Below, in pieces: positions 22,313 to 34,351 of a stretch of 64,000 bases of DNA. The DNA is from Arachis hypogaea (taxonomy: Eukaryota; Streptophyta; Magnoliopsida; Fabales; Fabaceae). The stretch covers positions 14,333,878 through 14,397,877 of the forward strand of contig NC_092054.1 of assembly GCF_003086295.3 (NCBI RefSeq). Direction: 5' to 3'. How positions within the stretch are numbered: the first letter of the stretch is position 1; each line of letters opens with the position of its first letter. The notes beneath the pieces were generated by a model that was given only the letters and a program-made list of their open reading frames with translations, ran no database searches and had not been told where the DNA came from. The translations under genes and the position numbers were made by a program.

Positions 22313-23057
22313 AAGAGCAAAGAAATGTATTTTCTTAAGCTTATCACCTACCACTGAATGTTACATTTTAATGGATATTTACACTAGAAAAATTTTCATA
22401 TCAAAGAATGTAATTTTCTATAAAAAGGTTTTTTCCATTTCATACTACTTTGGCCAACATAGTGTCAAATAGTGCACTAGGAATCACAGTACCTATTTTT
22501 CCTTCTAGACATACTCTTGATTCTTTTGAAAGTCAATTTGACTTTTAACATGGTATTTCTAACACTATAACTCACACCAATGACATAAAGACCATCTCAA
22601 TGCCTAATGATGATCAAGGGATGAACATAACACACATTGATTCACCTAATCACAGTATATCTCATTCTCACGTACATAATACATATATATCTCATGCATA
22701 CATTCCAACTACTTCTAATATCATCACACCTCAATCACACACAACAACCATTCATTGAACATGTTCATGATATACCTAGAAGATCTATGATGTAGATTTT
22801 ATAAACCAAAAAATACCGGTAAGTACACTAGGTCGTACCAAGTAATAACTCACGGTGAATGAGCGTCGATCCCACGAGGATTAACGGATTAAGCAAGCAA
22901 TCGTCAATTGATCAATCTAGTCAGAATATCAAATTAGGGTTTTGACAACTTTGAAACATAAACAGCAATGAAATAAAGCAAGACAATGAGTAATGTAAAG
23001 ATGATATCATTAAGAAAGTTAAGGTTTCGAAAATATTAAAACTTTCGGATTAATATC

Positions 23058-24560
23058 TGTTGAGTTTGGAAAACTAAAACTTGATTAAAGTGATGAACAA
23101 ATATTATTGGGTGATTATCAATTGTTTGTATAATTTGTTTAGTTAAGTGTGCAGAAATTAATTTGAATTGAAACAGGCCCAGTAAACAAGCCCACAAACA
23201 CATTGGCCAAAGAAAGAAGGAAATCAACCGAACCCGAATACAGATCCAAGCCCAATTCGGTGGTGACACACAAACCTATCTCTCTTCAACCGGGTAAGCA
23301 ATTGAAAATTCAATTGAATTTTGTTTCACTTCCACCGAACACAATCCTTTTCTTTTCTCTCTCTTTCTTGTCTTCTCTATCACATCAAGTCACTGAACCA
23401 AGAAAGAAGAAAGAGGAAAGATCTGAAGCTAGGGCTCGGCGAAGAACCAAAATCTTGTTTCCAATTTCAAACAAGAAGAAAGGCTACAACAAAGAAGCAA
23501 ATCCCATTTGGACAGAGCATCTTCAAAAGTTACTTTTCACATTTGTGCTACACCAAGGAACCGTGAAGAAATCTACTAAGCTTCAAGCATAAATCAAGTA
23601 ACCATGGAAAAGAAGAAGTCAATGGTGCTCTGCCTTGAATCCACAGTCCAAAACTAAACTTGGAGCCAAAGAAAAGATTCACGGTTAAGATCAAAGGAAC
23701 TTGAAAAAAAAGGATGAAATAAAAAGGTATGATGCATGTCAAAGATTTTGCCTTCTCTCTTTCCACTGACGATGCCGCTGCAAGTTCTGATGAAGGAGGA
23801 AGAAGACAACCCAAGTATTACTTGGTTGAAACCTTGGAGGCTTCACTCCTCTATGATAAGGGTGAACAGCCAAGGGTTGATCAAGGAGAGTGGAATAGAG
23901 CACTTGGTTCGATTCTTATAGCTTCTTAAGATGTTCTAAGTTCTTCTCCTTCATGGTTTTCATTTTGTATTTTTTTTTCTCAATTTAATCTGTCTGAGTC
24001 TCATTGAAAAAGGCAAACATGATGAGATTTGTAAGAAAAAGCCAATGAGTGGAAAAAGGCAGTGAGCTAAACTTAGAGAAAAAGCCATAGTTATTTTAAA
24101 ATTTTTTGTATATTTTTCTGTTTTGTGTCATGATCCTGTGAGGATTTTCTTGCAAATTGGGTTAGCACTTTACTGTTGAAAACTAGGTTTGAGTCCTAGT
24201 CAAGTTCGAGTTGGGTTAGAAATTGAACTTGTTCTAGATAGAATTGGGAAGAATCCTAGGGAGAATTGGTGATTATAATCTATTGAAAAGATAGTGAAAT
24301 TTCGTCACAGTTGTGATGGAGGCTGGATGTAGGCTACATTACACTAGGTAGCTAAACAAGGATATATCTGTGTGTCAATATCTACTCTCATCTCTGTTTC
24401 CGATTCTATACAACAGGAGACAAAAGAAAAGTATCTCCTACCAAGTTAAGAGATAAAACTAAAATATCTCCTGTATTCTCTTAACAGAAAGCAAGTTCAC
24501 ACAAAAAAGAAAAAGGGGCCAAGATTCAACTCCCCTTCTCTTAGACGCTGATAACCATCA
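23058..24560 (+). repeat. 5' LTR of Sirevirus B
   Basis: 1503 bp, begins TGTTGAGTTTGG and ends ACCATCA directly before the primer site. It contains short spurious ORFs (23203..23592, 23729..23929), which also occur in altered form in the 3' LTR and are not genes. Confidence 0.85.
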
Positions 24561-24562
24561 AT

Positions 24563-24574
24563 TGGTATCAGAGC
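24563..24574 (+). other. Primer binding site of Sirevirus B
   Basis: TGGTATCAGAGC, complementary to the 3' end of initiator methionine tRNA, two bases after the 5' LTR. This is the standard copia first-strand priming site. Confidence 0.9.
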
Positions 24575-24620
24575 TTGGTCTCAAAAAGATCAAGCTTTGC
24601 AGCTTGGAGGAAAGATCCCG

Positions 24621-27600
24621 ATGACAAGCAATAATGGTTCTAACATAGTGGCTTATACTCTGACGGAAGGGCAATCAAATAACAGACCTCCATTCTTCAA
24701 TGGAAAGAACTATAACTATTGGAAGGAAAGAATGAAGATCTTTGTTCAATCGGTGGACTACAACATTTGTGTCACGGTCCAAAATGAACCATGACTGGCG
24801 CTCAAGGAAAATAATTCCCTAGCAAGCCTATCAAACTCATATATAAGATGAATAAGAAAATTTCAAATATTTTACAAGTTCCAAAATAAATAGTTATACA
24901 TTTGTAACAAAAATTAAAATAATTAAAAATGGTTGGATCCTGCCTGTGATATATGGAACAGATGACGTCTAAGAACTCAACAAAGAATAGGTACCCATTG
25001 CAGATCATTACTCTTGAACAGAAAGGCTCACATGACCAAATATTTACCTGAAAATATTTTTTAGAAAAACGGGGTGAGTTTTGCAACTCAGTGACTAGAC
25101 AATACATCTATAATCGACATGAGACCATATAAACATCATTATTAAAGTAATTTTTAATTAGAAAATAATAGTTGATAATAATAAGTGAATCAATAAGGGA
25201 GTTCTCATACAGAAATGAAATCAAAAGTCCACACTTGGACGGCTCCACCTCAATGGATAGCCCTTTCCTCTCGTGTATCCTAACAGAATAACAGATGTAA
25301 CGTGTGACCTACACGTTAGGTTAGCAACACCCCTGCTAGATGGGGTCTGAGTTAGATGCATCTAAGTTAACGTCATAATCGCCGTTAACTACGGTTTTCT
25401 AATACGAGTCTCCCAAATCAATTCAAAACATATAATTTCAAATACAACAAATCTTTGATCTTTTAAATATATAAGGTATCGAATCAAATCAAATCATATT
25501 ATATTTTCTCATCAGAATCTTTTTCAATCATACTTTTTCAATCATAAGACATTTCAAACATATTTCACAATCTTTAAACTAAGTGAATACCAACAAATAC
25601 TTCAATGCTTCAAAAACAGATATTCAAGTAAAATCAAATATTTTTAGAATAATGTAAAACTTCATAAAAAAATATATATACTCTCAAAAACAGATATTCA
25701 AGTAAGATAAAAAAATTTGAAATAATGCAAAACTTTATCAAAAATATATATGGTCTCATGTATAGTTCCGAAAGTATAAACTTCATAAAAACGAATTATT
25801 CAATTTTAATAAATCAATTATTCTAATTAATTTAAAACCGTTCAAGACAAATATAGTGAGTATAATTCAAAGATCATAATAGATATATGTCAAAATAGTT
25901 ATAGATGCACAATCAAACAATTATAAATGTAAAGCCTACTCACAACTTGGTCCCAAAGGACCGAAGATACCGAACCTGGAGTGCCAGAATCCAAGGTGAG
26001 GAGGATTGAAGTAGAATGAAATGAATGAGTGCAGAATTTGGATTGGGGCAGTGACAAGGTAGAACTGGCGATAGTTTGGGTTAGTGACAGAAACGGTTCA
26101 GCTCCACCAGTGACACCAACAGCTCTAATAGCAACCAAGGTTCACCCGAGCGGCAACGCAACAACGGTGACAGAACAACCCTCTATTCATGACGGCTCCT
26201 CTCGCACATCCTATTTCTCTCTCAACAATGGCGACATTGACTTGGCATGGCGGCGGTTGAAGCTCAGCGGTGACGGAGACGAGGCGTGGCGACACCCAGT
26301 GGCTCTTCCTTCCTCCACGCAACCCAGACGGTGACGATCCAGGCTTCGACGGCGGCACAAATGGCGACGAAGATGGCTAGCTCCAGCGACGGTGACAGGT
26401 CGCGATGAGGATGATGGTGGTGACCCTCTAGCACGCGCAAACAACTTCCCTCTCTCTCCTCGCGTTCACCTCTCTCTCTCATCCATCGTTGGCGACTACG
26501 ACGGCAAGGCGGCGTGACAGCAAGTTGGACGACGGTGAGGTGCGGCGCCGGTGCAGTAGCCCTCTCCCTCCTCTTCTTCCTTCTCTCCTTCTCTCCCTCA
26601 CTCTCTCGATCTCCATCTTTCTTTTCTTTCTTTCCTCAGCATCGTGGTGTGTGCTGTGAGGAAGAGTGTGTGAGGGGAGTGAGGGTGTGTGCGACAGTGA
26701 GAGGTGAGTGAGTGTCTTAGTAGAGGGTTAGGGTTTGGTTTGGGAAAAAGGGGAATAAGGGTATTGTAAGAATTTTACAATTTGGAAGATCATCATGAAC
26801 GGTCCACAAGTCCCTACTAAAACAGGAGCAGATGGTGTAGTTGTTCCCAAGACAGAAGCCGAATGGAATGATGAAGACAAGAAGAAAATAGAACTCAATG
26901 CCAAAGCTGTAAATATGCTTAACTGTGCAATCATCTTCGAGAAATACCGAAAGGTGTCAAAGTGCAAAACAATAAAGGAGATCTGGGATAAGCTCCAAGT
27001 CACACACGAAGGCACCATCCAAGTAAAGCAAACTAGAATAGACATGTTGTATAAAGAATATGAGATGTTCTCTATGAAGGAAAGAGAATCCATTGATGAT
27101 ATGTTTGAAAATTCTCTATCATCATCAACGGCTTAGATGCTATGGGGATTACACATTTTGAACCAATGCTCGTGAGGAAAGTCCTAAGAAGTCTCACAAA
27201 AGAGTGAGAAACAAAGGCTATAGTTATAGCTGAGAGTGGTAACATTAGTCGAATGACTTATGATGAACTGAGAGGAAAATTATTTGCTTTTGAAATTACA
27301 CACTTGAAAAATGATGCAAAAAAGAAAGGAGTTGCTTTAAAATCATGTGCTGAATCATTGGGTGATGAATCCAGTAATAACTCATCAGATGACGAGTTTG
27401 TATTTTTTGCCAGGAAACTCAGGAGAATGATGAAAATGAGAGAAAGAGGCAAGGGAAGCAGTTTAAGAAAACCAAAGAAGGATCTAAGCAAAATCATATG
27501 CCGCAACTATAAAGAAGTAGGACACTACAAGTTTGACTATCCTAAATTGAAGAAGAAAGACAAAGTCCACAAAGACAAGGAGAAAGGGCTTATGGCCTCG

Positions 27601-28242
27601 TGGAAAGATCTGTAGAATGATTCAGATGAAGATGAGGATTCAGAAAATAGTTCTCAAGCCTGCCTTATGGCCAACCACTCCGAAACTAATGAGGTAATTT
27701 TCATTAAACCCTCTGATGAAGATCTTCATCTCATGATTGATCATCTCACTGAAAAATTAAGAAGTTTTCTGAACCAACGTCATGATCTTGAATCGGCAAA
27801 TGACATCCTAAAAGCTGAAAACGCTTTTCTCAAAGAAAAATTAAGAGAAGCCAAAACCACTGTTGATCTTATTGAAGAAAATAAGCGGCTTAAGGCTGAA
27901 CTTAGTGGTTGTTAGAAACAACATTCAATGATTGCATACTTAAACTGTTTTGAAGAAAATGATAGGTTGCATAAAGAGGTTAAAAGTTTAAAACAAGATC
28001 TAGCCATGTTTGCTCAAAGTTCTAAAAACTTAACTAACCTATTGGCTAGTCGAAGACTTCTTTATGAAAAGGCGGGTTTGGGCTTTTATAAAAAATTTGA
28101 AACTGTTTTTACAAGATCACAATTTGAAAATACGGCTTCCACTTCTAATGACACAAGATTTCGAAGCCCAAATCTTCTTAAAGAACAGCAACCTAAAAGA
28201 TTTTGTCACTTATGTAATCGGGATGGACATTTTTTCATTTAA
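24621..28242 (+). pseudogene. Sirevirus B gag, interrupted by solo LTR E
   Basis: The gag reading starts at ATG 24621 and runs to 24769, is broken by solo LTR E, and resumes in register at 26785 (a Trp codon is split by the insertion). The second part holds the UBN2-type gag domain (26795..27600, FEKYRKVSKCKTIKEIWDKL). A zinc-knuckle-like stretch near 27497 reads CRNYKEVGHYKFDY, where two of the usual Cys are Tyr, so it should not bind zinc. It is followed by a Glu/Lys/Leu-rich coiled coil (27667..28050, ENAFLKEKLREAK and ENDRLHKEVKSLKQ), typical of Sireviruses, and a second CHLCNRDGH motif near 28204. Stops at 27134, 27613, 27913 and elsewhere show it is dead. Confidence 0.8.
24770..26779 (-). 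mobile_element. Solo LTR E (probably Ty3-gypsy chromovirus-like)
   Basis: 2010 bp, TGTCACGG..TTTTACA on the plus strand, flanked by a perfect 5-bp TSD ATTTG (24765..24769 and 26780..26784). Excising it with one TSD rejoins the gag frame of element B exactly. There is no internal retrotransposon domain, hence a solo LTR left by recombination. The minus orientation is inferred because its minus-strand 3' end GGACCGTGACA resembles ends that precede TGGTATCAGAGC primer sites in gypsy chromoviruses. The GC-rich, CT-rich part 26030..26700 gives many short overlapping ORFs that I do not consider genes. Confidence 0.88.
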
Positions 28243-28414
28243 TGCTTTATAACATAAATACTGATTGGTGATAAAGTCTACAAAATAGTTGACAACTATA
28301 ATGGTCTTGGCCAAAGGAGATGGTTTAACATTAAAGGATCCAAAAAGATTTGGATACCTAAGGTCACTTAAGAATTTTTTGTAGCTTTGCCTAGCATCCA
28401 AAAGAAAGGACAAC

Positions 28415-31400
28415 ATGTGGTACTTAGACAGTGGATGCTCTAGGCATATGGCCGGAAAGTCTACATTCTTTATCAAGCTAGACAAGTATGATGGTGGTTT
28501 TGTGACTTTCGGCGATAATGGTAAAGGAAAAATAATGGCCATAGGTAAAGTAGGTAAAAGCTTCTCTTCCTTCATTAATGATGTTTTTCTTGTTGATGAA
28601 TTGAAACATAATTTTCTGAGCATTAGCCAATTATGCGACCTAGGATAATTGGTTATCTTTAGGAAATTTGATTGCTTAGTCATTTGTGAAAAATCCGGTT
28701 AAATTTTGTTTGAAGCAAAAATATGCAATAATGTGTATGGATTAACTCTAGAGGAACTAAAAGAACAAAATATAGCATGTTTTACTTCTATGGAATCTGA
28801 AAAATGGCTATGGCAGAAGAAATTAGGACATGCAAGCATGTATCAAATTTCTAAGCTTGTAAAGAAAAATTTGGTTAGGGGCCTTCCTAACATAAAGTTT
28901 GACAAAGACATCACTTGTGATGCTTGTCAATTAGGCAAACAAACAAAATCTTCTTTTAAGCCTAAGGATGGAATCTCTACCAAAAGGCCATTGAAAATGC
29001 TACACATTGATCTTTTTGGTCCTATTAGAACACAAAGTTTGGGAGAAAAACATTATGGTTTAGTAGTGGTTGATGACTTTACGAGATTTTGGTGGGTTCT
29101 TTTCTTAGCTCACAAAAATGATTCGTTCATTGCTTTCTCTTCTCTTTGCAAAAAGATTCAAAATGAAAAGGATTTAAAAATTGCTTGTATAAGAAGTGAT
29201 CATGAAAAAGAGTTTGAGAATCAAGATTTTGAAAACTTTTGTGAAAAATTTAGAATTTTTCATAACTTTTTATGTCCTAGAACTCCTCAACAAAATGGGA
29301 TTGATGAAAGGAGAAATAGAAGTCTCCAAAAAATGAATAGGACAATACTTTGTGAAAATGAAGTTCCAAAATTCCTTTGGGCAGAGACTGTAAACACAGC
29401 TTGCTATATTTTAACTAGAACCATCATTAGAAAAGGATTAAAGAAAACTCCTTATGATCTATGGAAAGGAATACCTCCAAATCTCAAGTACTTTCACATA
29501 TTTGGATGTAAATGCTTTGTGTTAAATAATAAAGACAATCTTAGAAAATTTGATCCAAAATCATGAGGGTATGTTTGTAGGATACTCAACCACTAGTAAA
29601 GCATATAGGGTTTATCTCAAAGAACATAGAATCATAGAGGAATCCATACATGTCTCTTTTTGTGACATTAACACCATTCCAAGTTCTATTATGGAGGATG
29701 ATACAGGTATTGAAGCTGAGCTGAACCCAAAAGAGAATCAAGGAAAAGATAAACCAGTTTCCTCTGTGAGAAATACTAGCACTGACCCTGCAGTTCAGAA
29801 TGCAGGAGACAGTTCAATTTTGTCTCCTGATGCTAGTGGAGATTCCAAAACTGAGAGTGCTACAGAACTAAATCAAAGCCAAACAAAAATCACATCACAA
29901 AGACCCAGGGAATGGAAGTTCTTGAAGAATTATCCTCATGAGTTCATCATTAGAGATCCATCCTATGGAGTCACCACTAGATCCTCAAGCAAAAAAATTC
30001 CGAAGTCAACAACTTTACTTTACTATCCCAATTGGAGCCACAAACTGTGAAAGAAGCACTTGAAGATCCTTCTTGGGTTAAAGCTAGAGTTAAGCCAATT
30101 TGAAAAGAATGAGGTTTAGGCTCTTTTGCCTTACCCTAATGACAAGAAGGTAACCGGCACCAAATGAATTTTTAGAAACAAGTTGGGTGAGAATGGTAGT
30201 GTAATTCTAAATAAGGCTATATTGGTGGTCCAAGGGTACGATAAAGAAGAGGGCATTGACTTTGATGAGTCATTTGCTCCAGTGGCTAGAATAGAAGCAA
30301 TAAGATTATTGCTTGCCTATGCTATCCACAAAGGTTTTAAACTATTTCAAATGGATGTCAAATGTAATTTTTTGAATGGATTTATTAATAGAGAAGTATA
30401 TGTAGCTTAACCCTCCAGTTTTGAAAACAAAGAGTTTTCAAATGATGTTTTTAAACTTTCAGAGGCTCTTTATGGCCTTAGACAAGCTCCTAGAGCTTGG
30501 TATGAAAGGCTTAACTCATTCTTGTTATAAAATAATTTTTAAAGGGGGTACTACGGATACTACTCTATTCATTAAGGAGTTTAATGATCATTTCTTGCTT
30601 GTTCAAGTATATGTGGATGACATTGTGTTTGGATCGACTAATAATGCCTTGTATGAAGATTTTGGAAAACTAATGACTAGTGGGTTTGATATGAGTATGA
30701 TGGGAGAACTTATATTCTTCCTTGGACTCTAAATCAAACAAACTCCTAGTAGAATCTTTGTACACCAAGATAAATATGCCAAAGAGTTGATGAAGAAATT
30801 TGGTTTAGAAAACTCCAAACCAATAAGCACCCCTATACATCCAAATACTAAACTTGACAAGGATGAGAAAGAGAAAGATGTTGATGAGATATGGTATAGA
30901 GGAATGATCGGATCTCTTATGTATCTAGCATCCTCTAAACCGAATATAATTCAAAGTGTGGATGTGTGTTCTCATTTTCAATCTCATCCAAAAAAAATCA
31001 CATCTTTCGGCTGTTAAACGGATCATTAGATATATTAAAGGCACATCTGACCTTAGTTTATGGTATCCTAGAACTACTGATTTTTGTATAGTTGGGTATT
31101 GTGATGCAGATTTTGCAGGTGACCGTGTGGATAGAAGAAGCACTTCGGGGATGTGTTGATTTCTTGGGTGATTTTTAAATGTTTGGTCAAGTAAAAAACA
31201 AGTGATTGTTGCTTTATCCACTGCTGAGGCCGAATACATATCAGCTTCCTCATGCTGTTCACAATTAATTTGGCTCAAAACTCAATTTGTCGATTACAAA
31301 CTGAAGATTAATAGTATTCCTTTATTCTGTGATAACATGAGTGCCATAAATATCTCTAAAAATTATGTGCTGCACTCAAGAACAAAGCACATTGAGGTTA

Positions 31401-31564
31401 GGTTTTATTCTATAAGAAAAAATGTGTAAAAGAGAACTATTGATATTCAATTTGTAAAATCGAAGGATCAGTTGGCAGACATATTCACAAAACCTTTATA
31501 TGAAGATAGGTTCTGTAAACTAAGAACTGCTCTGGGAATGATCGATATCAAATCTGTGGAGTAA
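28415..31564 (+). pseudogene. Sirevirus B pol: protease, integrase, RT, RNase H
   Basis: Copia-order pol in several frames. Protease: WYLDSGCSRHMAG at 28415. GAG-pre-integrase: WLWQKKLGHASMYQISKL near 28808 with CDACQLGKQ. Integrase core in the frame 28706..29566, with D in LHIDLFGP, D in CIRSDHEKEFE and E in GIDERRNR, so the D-D-E triad is still visible. RT: 30183..30732, with [23 protein letters not shown] and the catalytic YVDD (VQVYVDDIVFGS near 30604). RNase H: 31080..31430, with YCDADFAGD, STAEAEYISAS and the SRTKHIEVR motif. Breaks include stops at 29566, 30050, 30410, 30732 and 31159. The neighbouring 29550..30050 is the variable linker between integrase and RT. Confidence 0.85.
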
Positions 31565-32077
31565 TTTTGTCTAATATTTTTTCAGCTGTTTTTTTCTCAC
31601 AAGTCGCAGGAAGACAAAACTGGGCAAGTGATGAACTCCTCTATAAGGCTTGAACAAGGCCCAGAAATTTTCTGAGATATGTGCTTGAAATAAGACTCAT
31701 AGTGGTCTCGAGTGAATCTTCATCACCATTGGACCTACGTGAGATAAGCTTTGTTTAATGAAATAGGCCTCATACTTACCTTGATCATTAAATTATGAAA
31801 ATTAAAATTTTGTTTCTTTTTATCTCTCTTCTCTATTTCAAGTCATATCAGTCAGTTATCTTTCAAATCCACCTTGTTATGTCACTTCAAAAACTGCATA
31901 TTTTTTGAATTTTAAAATTTCTCTTGAAACCCGTTTTATTGAATAAATTCATGTTTTCAAGAGAAGTTTTCATTATGCATTAAAGACGGTTTCTTAATAA
32001 AAAAAAACCTCTCTCTTCTTTACTACTCCACTACGATGTTCTTTCTCCCCACTATTCACTCTTATCTTCTTTATTAT

Positions 32078-33526
32078 GAGAAAGAAGGTTACTACTAGAA
32101 GAGGCACTGGATCCTATATACCTCCTCGTAACCCACCTCATTCAAAGCAACCTCAATCACACACTCACATACACATTCATTCTTACTCCTCTTCTTCTTA
32201 GTCACCTCAACCGATGGAATCTATAGCAAGAAAAATCATTCATCCTAGGGCTTTTCTCAGCACAGAAGGGGGCTGAGTCATCTCAGGCTAAGGGAGAAAA
32301 GGAAAGGGTCCCATGCATGAAGAAGATCATCCACCATCTCTACCTCCTCGCTTTACACCTCATCCTTCAGGACGATCTACCCCTTCTAGCCATCCTTCCA
32401 AAGACTTCAGAAGGCCAGTTCTCAAACCTACCAGAGAACCTCCTAACATTGACTCCCTTGACTACAAAACCAAATTTGATAAACCTTCTCACTCTTACTA
32501 TGATCTTCTCCACTTTTTTTTCTGTATGGATTATGAGTTTCACAAACAAGTACTTTCAAAACGTTCTCTATGTTCTACCTTTGTTGTTGACTTGAGGCTC
32601 TGACTGAAAAAGGAATTGATTTTAAAGTTAACTTTGATCTTTTGAAATGGGAAAATATTTTCAAGATTAAAAAACTAGTATATTCGAATTTGCTCAGAGA
32701 ATTTTATGCCAGCTTGCTTTTTTATGAGGGAGAAATCCACTCTTATGTCAAGGGTTGTCAAATTATTTTGAATAAGGAGACCATTAGTGATGTCCTCGGT
32801 TATAAAGACATCGAAGTGGGAGCATACATGTCTAAAAAATGGGATGACCATCTAGGTATCTCTCATCAGGATACCTTGGCTAGCATTTGTGAATATTTTT
32901 CACTTATGGATGGTATAATTTTCACCCATAAGGCTCTAGGTCCTGTTAGAGCCCAACTCCACCGAATCATCACTCACGTAATTCTTCCCCAAAGTGGATC
33001 ATACCAGCGAGTTACCATATGTTATATTTTGGTGTTGTATGCAATTCTGAATCTTGCTCCTATTTCATTTGCTTACCTCATGATCCATCATATGCTAGAC
33101 TGTGTTAGAAGTGAGAAAAATGTTTCTCTTCCTTATGGAATATGTCTGACTTGCATAGTTGAATATTTTTCAATTGATCTAAGTAATGGGCCTGTCGAAA
33201 ACAAAGTGTCCTCTCTAAAAGGTGGTGGTGCAACAAAACAAACCAAAAGTAAGGGTCCTAAGATCACTAAGGATCCTGTTTTGGATGAAAATAAAGATGA
33301 AAGCCTTCCCTTACCTTCAATGAATGGTACTTTTGACTCCCACAAGTACTTAATTACTAGGGTTGTCAAAGATGTCCTTCAAGAGGTTGTGTCTATGACC
33401 AAACAGATGGTCCAATCAAGCAAACAAACTCGAAAGATTGCTATTCAAACTGAGAAATCTTTGATGAAATCCCATGACAGGATTAAGGTACTTTTGAAGC
33501 ACCTTGACTCACTTGATGAGGATTAG
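32078..33526 (+). pseudogene. Envelope-like (ORF3) region of Sirevirus B
   Basis: It lies between RNase H and the 3' LTR, where SIRE1-like elements carry their envelope-like gene. A start at 32078 gives a basic, Pro/Ser/His-rich N-terminus broken by stops (32202 and further). The longest frame, 32642..33526, has 294 codons and matches in character the 'putative plant transposon protein' domain that accompanies many plant retroelements: ISDVLGYKDIEVGAYMSKKW, then HRIITHVILPQSGSYQRVT. A Lys/Ser-rich linker follows, then a C-terminal coiled coil from about residue 235. No convincing signal peptide is seen. Function of this ORF class is not established; the name reflects position. Confidence 0.65.
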
Positions 33527-33810
33527 GTAATGTCTGAGAAAGAGAAGACATCCTGGACACTGAAGAAGAGGAATCCGATGCTTAGTTTTGTCCCCTGCTG
33601 CCTTTGAAAGTTTGATATTTTGTTGTTTCTGAATTTTGAACTCTATTATGATGGCATTGTGTTTCTTTGTACTTTGAATACTACTTTAAATACTGATGTA
33701 TGGATGACTGTAATAGGATTAGTTTTTTAACTTTGTTAGTAATATGCTTGTTTAACTTGCTGTTTTGGATTGCATAGTGACATTCTTTCTGCAGGTTCCC
33801 TCCTTGATGA

Positions 33811-34351
33811 CAAAAGGGGGAAAAATGAGTTGAAAAATGGGCTGATGGGCTGCTAAAAATAGCTGCCTCCATTTTGAATGGTTTGAACATAAGAAAAGGA
33901 ACAAGGAAATATGAATTCAAAATGGGCTGATAAAATTGTTTGCCTCTGTTTTGAACCTGTGAAAATTCATGGTTCTGTCTCATGAAATGTCTTTGTCTCA
34001 TGACTGCCTATGTTCGGTTTGAAAAAATAAAAACTCATACCTGAATGCTTATGTCTCTGATTTGTTATTTGAATCTTGAGAATGTTAGCTATGATCTGTG
34101 TTTGTTTTATAAGGCTGATTAATGATTTAAAAAAAATCCTTGTAAAAGCAAAATGTTGCATTATTTGAAATCGTTTGCAAAACGCTTGGTTGCTTGGAAT
34201 TATTTTCACTTTGTTAACAGGTTATTAATAAGCAAATATTAAGGGGGAGCTTAGTGATCAAAGGATAGGGGGAGCTTCATCAAAGGGAAGTTTCTTACCC
34301 TCAATCTCTTTCAATTCATTTTTTAATAATATTTGTTATCAAGGGAGAGAT
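33811..34351 (+). promoter_or_regulatory. Repeated polypurine tracts of Sirevirus B
   Basis: AAAAGGGGGAAAAA at 33812, AAGGGGGAGC at 34241, ATAGGGGGAGC near 34265 and the terminal AAGGGAGAGA directly before the 3' LTR at 34352. Multiple PPT-like tracts are a described feature of Sirevirus 3' non-coding regions; the last one is the expected plus-strand primer. Confidence 0.7.

Noticed and set aside
23203..23929. ORFs of 129, 88 and 66 codons
   Set aside because: They lie in the 5' LTR of Sirevirus B and occur in frameshifted form in its 3' LTR.
26029..26711. Cluster of overlapping ORFs on both strands
   Set aside because: They fall in solo LTR E; GC-rich low-stop sequence explains the open frames and none shows a domain.
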